In this document: positions 56,353 through 64,000 of the stretch, one piece after another
Layout: each line of letters opens with the position of its first letter
Position numbering within the stretch: the stretch's first letter is position 1
Assembly (NCBI GenBank): GCA_030654695.1
Contig: JAURWY010000034.1
Coordinates: forward strand, 1 to 64,000
Origin: Polaromonas sp.
GTDB taxonomy: Bacteria; Pseudomonadota; Gammaproteobacteria; Burkholderiales; Burkholderiaceae_C
Direction of reading: 5' to 3'
DNA: 64,000 bases
Notes under the pieces: model-generated
Databases searched by the model: none
Told to the model about the DNA's origin: nothing
The model's input: the letters and a program-made list of their open reading frames with translations, nothing else
Program-made: the position numbers and the translations under genes

Positions 56353-57093
56353 ATGGATCATCTTGGTTACCGTATGAAATTTGGGGTGCTGGGCCCTTCC
56401 ACGAACACCATTGTTCAACCGGACTTTGATGACATGCGTCCAGTGGGCGTGACCAACCACTACAGCCGGATCGTCATTCCCAATGATCCTGTCAGCAACA
56501 ACGAAGAATTCCTGAAGTTGGTCAAGAGCATTCAGGGCAACACCCTGCAGGCAGCCGATGTTCTCAAAAGTTGCGAGATGCAGTACCTGGTGATGGGCAT
56601 GTCCGCAGCGACATTCTGGGATGGCCGCAAAGGCGCTGAAAGCTTCCTCACCATGATGCGGGAACGCGCCGGGGTCGACGTTTCCTGCGGTTCCTTCGCC
56701 ACCGAAGCCGCACTCAATGCCTACAAAGTGAAACGGATTGCCTTCCTGTCGCCCTACTTCCCTGTGGCCAACGAACAAGTCCGCCGTTTCTATGAGGACT
56801 GCGGGTTCACCGTCGTCCGTGATCTTTGTTTGCAGCGGCCAGGTCCGGTGCAGATTGCCCACACCACCGACGAAATGTGCCGTGACGCGCTGAGACAACT
56901 CGATGGCGACGACGTCGACGCCATCGTGCAGGTTGGCACCAATCTGTCCATGGTTCGGTTTGCCGCCGCTGCCGAGCTGTACTTGGGAAAACCCGTCATC
57001 GCCATCAACACGGCGACCTACTGGCACGCCTTGCGTGCCGTCGGCATCACGGACAAAGTCCAAGGCTTGGGCAAGCTGTTGTCCCACTATTGA
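56353..57093 (+). CDS. Maleate isomerase-like protein, Asp/Glu racemase superfamily
   Basis: The 246-residue protein has the family start RMKFGVLGPSTNTIVQPDF (about 7-25) and the AINTATYWHALRAVGI ending of maleate isomerase/arylmalonate decarboxylase relatives. Known maleate isomerases use two cysteines on facing loops; here the corresponding positions seem to read MGMSAATFW (about 81-89) and VGTNLSMVRF (about 194-203), with no cysteine in either. The remaining cysteine of interest is C112 in DVSCGSF. It may be a divergent isomerase or a related enzyme with different chemistry. Placement of the two loops was done by eye. Confidence 0.8.
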   Translation: MDHLGYRMKFGVLGPSTNTIVQPDFDDMRPVGVTNHYSRIVIPNDPVSNNEEFLKLVKSIQGNTLQAADVLKSCEMQYLVMGMSAATFWDGRKGAESFLTMMRERAGVDVSCGSFATEAALNAYKVKRIAFLSPYFPVANEQVRRFYEDCGFTVVRDLCLQRPGPVQIAHTTDEMCRDALRQLDGDDVDAIVQVGTNLSMVRFAAAAELYLGKPVIAINTATYWHALRAVGITDKVQGLGKLLSHY

Positions 57094-57109
57094 TGAGGTT
57101 TTATCTTCA

Positions 57110-58534
57110 GTGACCACCTTGTTTGACAAAATCTGGCGAACCCATGTGGTGGCCAGCAATGAAGACGGCGAAGACCTTGTCTATATTGACCGGCATCTTG
57201 TGCAAGAAGTCTCCAGCCCGCAGGCCTTTGCCGGGCTGGCCTTGTCGGGGCGTGTTGTGCGCTCGAGTGAACGCCACATAGCGATCCAGGACCACAACGT
57301 CCCGACAACGCCAGACCGCAACACGCACATCCCCAATGCTGAGAGTGCCGCGCAGATTGACACCTTGCGTGCCAATGCAAAACGCACCGGCATGCGCCTG
57401 ATTGACCTCGACGACAAGCGGCAAGGGATTGTTCATGTGGTCGGGCCAGAACAGGGTTACATCTTGCCGGGTGCGACGGTCGTTTGCGGTGATTCTCACA
57501 CCGCCACGTTGGGTGCGCTGGGGGCTCTGGCTTGGGGCATCGGGACGTCAGAAGCCGAACATGTCATGAGCACGCAAAGCCTGTGGGTGCGCAAACTCGC
57601 CACGCTTGGGGTGCAGGTTGACGGCCAGCTCGGTCGAGGTGTTTACGCCAAAGACTTGGCGCTCGCCATCATCCGCCAGTTGGGGACCAGTGGCGGTGTT
57701 GGATTCGCCATCGAATATTTTGGTCCGACTGTCAGTGCACTGTCCATGGAAGCCCGGATGACGCTCTGCAACATGACCATCGAAGCGGGTTCACGTTTTG
57801 GTTTGGTGGCGCCCGATGAAACAACCGTGGCGTATCTGCGACCGCGTGTCTCTGGCCTGGCCAAGACGCACTTTGATCAAGCGTTGACCGCATGGCGCAG
57901 CCTTCAGACCGACAACCACGGCGTGAATGGAATCAAAGCTGACTTTGACAGGCTCGAGTCGGTGGATGCCAGTCGCATTCAGCCCATGGTGACCTGGGGT
58001 ACGACGCCTGCAGACAGCGCCGGCTTTGATCAAACCGTTCCATCTTCGTTTGGGTCTGACGACAGCATCGCCGAACAACATCGGTTTGAGGCTGCGCTGA
58101 CATACATGGGTCTGCGCGCCGGACAAGCTGTTGCCAGCATTCCCATTGACGTGGCCTTTATCGGTTCCTGTACCAACGCCCGCATTGAAGACCTGCGCGC
58201 AGCAGCCAGCGTGACCCAAGGCAAGCGTATCGCCAAGGGTGTGCGCGCTCTGGTGGTACCTGGGTCGACCATGGTCAAGCGTCAGGCTGAGGCTGAAGGT
58301 TTGGCGCAGATCTTTGTCGACGCTGGATTTGAATGGCGTGAGTCTGGCTGCTCCATGTGCGTCGGCATGAATGGCGACAATTTGACGGCTGGGCAGCGCA
58401 GTGCGTCAACCTCCAACCGTAATTTTGAAAATCGACAGGGACAAGGTGGGCGGACCCATTTGATGAGCCCTGCCGCTGTGGCGGCTTCGGCCCTGCGCGG
58501 TGCTCTCACTGATCCGCGGGAGTTTCTGTCATGA
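57110..58534 (+). CDS. Aconitase-family hydratase, large subunit (LeuC-like)
   Basis: The 474-residue protein has all three iron-sulfur cysteines, C354 in IGSCTNAR and C414/C417 in SGCSMCVGMN, plus VVCGDSHTATLGALGALAWGIGTSE. The start is a GTG at 57110 (MTTLFDKIWRTHVV), with GAGG upstream; the long frame from 56903 overlaps the isomerase gene. With the LeuD-like subunit it should hydrate a maleate-type double bond. Because it sits in a catabolic operon with a KKCGH lyase and without leuA or leuB, it is probably not the leucine-synthesis enzyme. Dimethylmaleate hydratase (DmdAB) and citraconate hydratase belong to the same family. Confidence 0.9.
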   Translation: MTTLFDKIWRTHVVASNEDGEDLVYIDRHLVQEVSSPQAFAGLALSGRVVRSSERHIAIQDHNVPTTPDRNTHIPNAESAAQIDTLRANAKRTGMRLIDLDDKRQGIVHVVGPEQGYILPGATVVCGDSHTATLGALGALAWGIGTSEAEHVMSTQSLWVRKLATLGVQVDGQLGRGVYAKDLALAIIRQLGTSGGVGFAIEYFGPTVSALSMEARMTLCNMTIEAGSRFGLVAPDETTVAYLRPRVSGLAKTHFDQALTAWRSLQTDNHGVNGIKADFDRLESVDASRIQPMVTWGTTPADSAGFDQTVPSSFGSDDSIAEQHRFEAALTYMGLRAGQAVASIPIDVAFIGSCTNARIEDLRAAASVTQGKRIAKGVRALVVPGSTMVKRQAEAEGLAQIFVDAGFEWRESGCSMCVGMNGDNLTAGQRSASTSNRNFENRQGQGGRTHLMSPAAVAASALRGALTDPREFLS

Positions 58535-59133
58535 GACAAGCCATCACACGCGTGCAAGGCCCCGTCGCCATACTGCAGCGCGACGACATTGACACCGACG
58601 CCCTCTTCCCTGCTCAGTACCTCAAGACCACGGTTCGCCAGGGGATGGGGGTTCACTTATTTGCCGACTGGGTGGCTGCGAAGAACCCAGATGCCTCCTT
58701 TGTCACGGCAGGCAGCGCAACCCGCATCCTGATTGCCGGGCGCAATTTTGGCTGCGGTTCGTCAAGGGAACACGCAGTATGGGCACTGGCGGACTACGGC
58801 ATTCAGGCGATTGTGGCGCTGTCTTTTGGGGACATTTTCCGCAATAACACGGTTAAAAACGGCATCGTCACGGCAACGGTGTCAGCTGCAGACCACCTTG
58901 CGCTGACCGAAAGCTTGAAGGGCGATGGCGCCGTGCTCGACATGGAGATTGCCAACTGTGTGGCGCTAGCGCCTGATGGTTTGAAGATCAAGTTTGAGCT
59001 GGCGCGCGGCCACTTGGCGCAACTGCTGTCTGGCGAGGATGACATCACCCGCACACTTCGCTACGCTGATGCCCTCACCGCCCATGAGCAAAAAGTGGCG
59101 CTGGAAACACCTTGGCTGCAGCGAATCGACTAA
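58531..59133 (+). CDS. Aconitase-family hydratase, small subunit (LeuD-like)
   Basis: The 200-residue swivel domain contains RDDIDTDALFPAQYLKT and GRNFGCGSSREHAVWAL (about 70-86), which form the substrate-recognition part of the LeuCD active site. It overlaps the large-subunit stop by 4 bp, implying coupled translation of a heterodimer. It is the last gene of the rightward arm, and the convergent def gene ends 18 bp later. Substrate choice depends on the loop after the DIDTD motif and cannot be predicted here. Confidence 0.9.
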   Translation: MRQAITRVQGPVAILQRDDIDTDALFPAQYLKTTVRQGMGVHLFADWVAAKNPDASFVTAGSATRILIAGRNFGCGSSREHAVWALADYGIQAIVALSFGDIFRNNTVKNGIVTATVSAADHLALTESLKGDGAVLDMEIANCVALAPDGLKIKFELARGHLAQLLSGEDDITRTLRYADALTAHEQKVALETPWLQRID

Positions 59134-59151
59134 GCTGCTCAACCAAGAGAG

Positions 59152-61801
<2,650 letters not shown>

Positions 61802-62854
61802 TCAAGAAAAAAGGCGCCTGGCCAGCAGCGAGCCAGCCGACAGTTCACGTGTATCCAGCGTGTCGTAAAGTTTTTCGAGATCCGCGTGAATGATCTCCAT
61901 GGCTTCAGCCCGAATGCGGCTGCCGTTGTCATCCATGATGACGCCATCCATCGCGGACGACAGTGCCAGCGCGGCTTCGCACATACGGGCAAAAGGTTGC
62001 TCGCTGCGAGCGACTTGCGGCACGTCCAGTGACAGCGTGACCTCTCGCAGCGCGGTCTGCTCAGGGTCTTCGGCCATGGCGGCTTGTGAGTCAAACGACA
62101 AACCCAAAATAGGCGACTGCGCCTGCGCACCGGGCAGCACCATGCGGCCTGGAATGGCGCCGGCCACAAAGCCGAGACGAGCCGCGTTTTGCTGCACATA
62201 GCCGGGGCTCCAGGCGATGCTGGCGGCCCGCAGCGTAAAACCTAACTGGGCATCGTGTTGACTGGCGAACTGGTCCAACTCGCGGGCGCGCGCTACTTCG
62301 TCGTGCATCTCCGGAAACTCGGGTTCTCCGCTCACAGCATCGGCAAAGGCTTGCGCCTTCATCACAAATTCGGAGTATTCAATTTGGTTCAGTGCGCCTG
62401 TCCGGTTGGCCAGTTGCACGCCTGCTTGAAAAGCGCTGTAGCGCTGGCCAGTCGTGGGCGATTCCCATTCACCGGTGTCAATGCTCAAGCCCTCAACGGC
62501 AAAAGGCTTGCTGCCTGCGCGGCGGGTCGCGGGCATCGCCGCCAGTGCCGCCTCGCCTGAGACTTGGGTGTCGACAGTGATGGGCGCAATCACGTCAATC
62601 AACGCGTCGAGACCGACTTTTTTCTCAGGCAAGGTGAGCGTGGCCAGCGCTTCGAGGCTGCCGTCGAAGGCCGGCTCTTGGCGTGCAAGCGGGTCACCAC
62701 TGGCGGACTTTTCATCGGCATGACCGACCACGGTGTTGGCCTCATGACTGGCTTGCTTAGGCAGATTTTTACGTGATGTCCAGGCACCGTGCACCAGCAC
62801 AATGACCAACAACAGCGCACCGACAACGGCCAAACTGATTTGAAGCGTACTCAT
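61802..62854 (-). CDS. zipA: Cell division protein ZipA
   Basis: The 350-residue protein has an N-terminal membrane anchor ([20 protein letters not shown]), a charged linker and a C-terminal FtsZ-binding domain (about 205-350) with the HotDog-like strand pattern. ZipA tethers FtsZ to the membrane at the septum. The linker is shorter than in enterobacteria, as usual in Burkholderiales. Its start overlaps the smc stop by 4 bp and ligA follows 12 bp downstream. Confidence 0.88.
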   Translation of the reverse strand: MSTLQISLAVVGALLLVIVLVHGAWTSRKNLPKQASHEANTVVGHADEKSASGDPLARQEPAFDGSLEALATLTLPEKKVGLDALIDVIAPITVDTQVSGEAALAAMPATRRAGSKPFAVEGLSIDTGEWESPTTGQRYSAFQAGVQLANRTGALNQIEYSEFVMKAQAFADAVSGEPEFPEMHDEVARARELDQFASQHDAQLGFTLRAASIAWSPGYVQQNAARLGFVAGAIPGRMVLPGAQAQSPILGLSFDSQAAMAEDPEQTALREVTLSLDVPQVARSEQPFARMCEAALALSSAMDGVIMDDNGSRIRAEAMEIIHADLEKLYDTLDTRELSAGSLLARRLFS

Positions 62855-64000
62855 GCAGAGAATGTTTCTGTGAAGCCCAAAGCCGCCTCCATGTCGACCG
62901 CCACAATGCGCGAAACGCCCTGCTCTTGCATCGTCACACCGATCAATTGCTCGGCCATTTCCATGGCGATTTTGTTGTGGCTGATGAACAGGAATTGAGT
63001 CGACTTGCTCATGCTGGCGACCAGCCTGGCATAGCGTTCAGTGTTGGCGTCGTCAAGGGGTGCGTCGACCTCGTCGAGCAAGCAAAACGGGGCTGGGTTG
63101 AGTTGAAAGATAGCGAACACCAGAGCGATCGCCGTCAAGGCTTTTTCACCGCCGGAGAGCAAATGAATGGTTTGATTTTTCTTGCCCGGTGGCTGCGCCA
63201 TGACCTGCACGCCGGCGTCCAAAATTTCCTCACCGGTCATGACCAGCCGCGCATTGCCGCCGCCAAACAGTTCAGGGAACATCTTGCCGAAGTGGTCGTT
63301 CACAGCGTCAAAGGTGCTGGACAAAAGCTCACGCGTTTCAACGTCGATCTTCTTGATGGCATCTTCCAGCGTCGTCATGGCCTCGTTCAGGTCGGCCATT
63401 TGCGAGTCTAAAAATCCCTTGCGTTCGCGGGCTGCGCTGAGTTCATCCAGCGCCGCCAGATTGACAGCGCCCAGCGATTGGATCTCACGGTTGATGCGGT
63501 CAATCTCACCTTGCAAGCCAGTCAGCCGCACGTTGCCGGTTTCTATCGACAGCTGCACTGCGGCCAAATCAGCCTGCGCATCGGTCAACAGTTGCGCATA
63601 TTGCTCAAAGCCCAAACGTGCCGCTTGTTCCTTGAGCTGGAACTCCGTGATGCGCTGGCGCAGCGGGTCTAGCTCGCGTTCAAGCTGCAAGCGGCGTTCG
63701 TCGCTGGCGCGCAGCTTGGCGCTGAGGTCGTCGTACTGGCTGCGCTTGGCGCCGAGGTCGGCTTCCCGTTCCAGCTTAACGCTCAGCGCGTTTTGCAAAC
63801 CGGCTTGCGCGGCGGCATCGGTCAAACGCGACAGTTCTTCATTGGCGCGTTGCTCTTCGTCGGCCAAAGATGCCGCTTGCTGCGCGGCGATCTGAATCGA
63901 GCGCGCCAATTCGTCACGACGAGACGCCAAGCTGCGCAGGGCAAATTGCGCCTCTTGCGCTTGCCGCTCCAGCGTGCGTTGTTGTTCGCGCGATTCATTC
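62851..64000 (-). CDS. smc: Chromosome segregation protein SMC, C-terminal part (partial)
   Basis: The last 383 residues of SMC enter from the right edge; the frame is open to base 64000. The first 180 or so residues here are coiled coil ([20 protein letters not shown]). Then comes the ATPase head with the ABC signature [19 protein letters not shown] and Walker [21 protein letters not shown]. The SMC-ScpAB complex organises and segregates the chromosome. The N-terminal ATPase part lies beyond the window. Confidence 0.95.
   Translation of the reverse strand, partial: NESREQQRTLERQAQEAQFALRSLASRRDELARSIQIAAQQAASLADEEQRANEELSRLTDAAAQAGLQNALSVKLEREADLGAKRSQYDDLSAKLRASDERRLQLERELDPLRQRITEFQLKEQAARLGFEQYAQLLTDAQADLAAVQLSIETGNVRLTGLQGEIDRINREIQSLGAVNLAALDELSAARERKGFLDSQMADLNEAMTTLEDAIKKIDVETRELLSSTFDAVNDHFGKMFPELFGGGNARLVMTGEEILDAGVQVMAQPPGKKNQTIHLLSGGEKALTAIALVFAIFQLNPAPFCLLDEVDAPLDDANTERYARLVASMSKSTQFLFISHNKIAMEMAEQLIGVTMQEQGVSRIVAVDMEAALGFTETFSA

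Noticed and set aside
57110-59133. Reading of the LeuC/LeuD pair as the leucine biosynthesis enzyme
   Set aside because: No leuA or leuB is nearby and the pair closes a catabolic operon with a lyase and an amidase; a leucine role is not excluded but is less likely.

Overview
The window looks like a stretch of a betaproteobacterial chromosome, most likely order Burkholderiales and family Comamonadaceae (Polaromonas/Rhodoferax-like). The evidence is the moderately high GC, the conserved blocks tmk-holB-tatD, msrB-yciB-bolA-ppiC, map-glnD and smc-zipA-ligA-def, three Bug/TctC-type solute-binding proteins, and a GC-rich dispersed repeat of the kind common in this family. No rRNA, tRNA, CRISPR or phage genes were seen.

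Layout. 1-309: the right end of an IS3-family element sits inside a DksA/TraR-like gene and truncates it. 385-3638: a possible FNR-type box precedes an ADP-forming acyl-CoA synthetase/GNAT gene and a universal stress protein gene. 3630-7470: a GntR regulator is divergent from an SDR, an acyl-CoA dehydrogenase and an APH-type kinase; the last two look like the two halves of ACAD10/ACAD11 and suggest 4-hydroxyacyl-CoA catabolism. 7561-24000: mostly housekeeping and envelope genes (ankyrin protein, tatD, holB, tmk, mltG, ygfZ, NRDE protein, a thioesterase-GNAT fusion, an HSL-type esterase, ompW, an iron alcohol dehydrogenase, terC, tex, a LapA-like protein). 22539-29241: a leftward fatty acid beta-oxidation operon (acyl-CoA ligase, FadB-like protein, thiolase, small membrane protein, thioesterase, MDR reductase). 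29383-39908: selO, msrB, yciB, bolA, a parvulin, TPR and HupE-like proteins, a FemAB-like transferase, and a Bug protein next to a gamma-glutamyltransferase homologue. 39956-47746: purL (with an in-frame repeat insertion), map and glnD.

47752-59133 is an accessory catabolic island between glnD and def-ligA-zipA-smc. A LysR regulator separates a leftward arm (two near-duplicate TctC proteins, an SDR, a CoA-transferase) from a rightward, almost gapless arm (class A flavin monooxygenase, isocitrate-lyase-family lyase, isochorismatase-family amidase, maleate-isomerase-like protein, LeuC/LeuD-like hydratase). I read this as a carboxylate uptake and degradation pathway passing through a maleamate/maleate-type intermediate, ending with hydration to a (substituted) malate and retro-aldol cleavage to pyruvate plus a short acid. 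The substrate is unknown. This is the best candidate for an undescribed system in the window.

59152-64000: def, ligA, zipA and the 3' part of smc, all leftward with overlapping or closely spaced ends; smc runs off the window.
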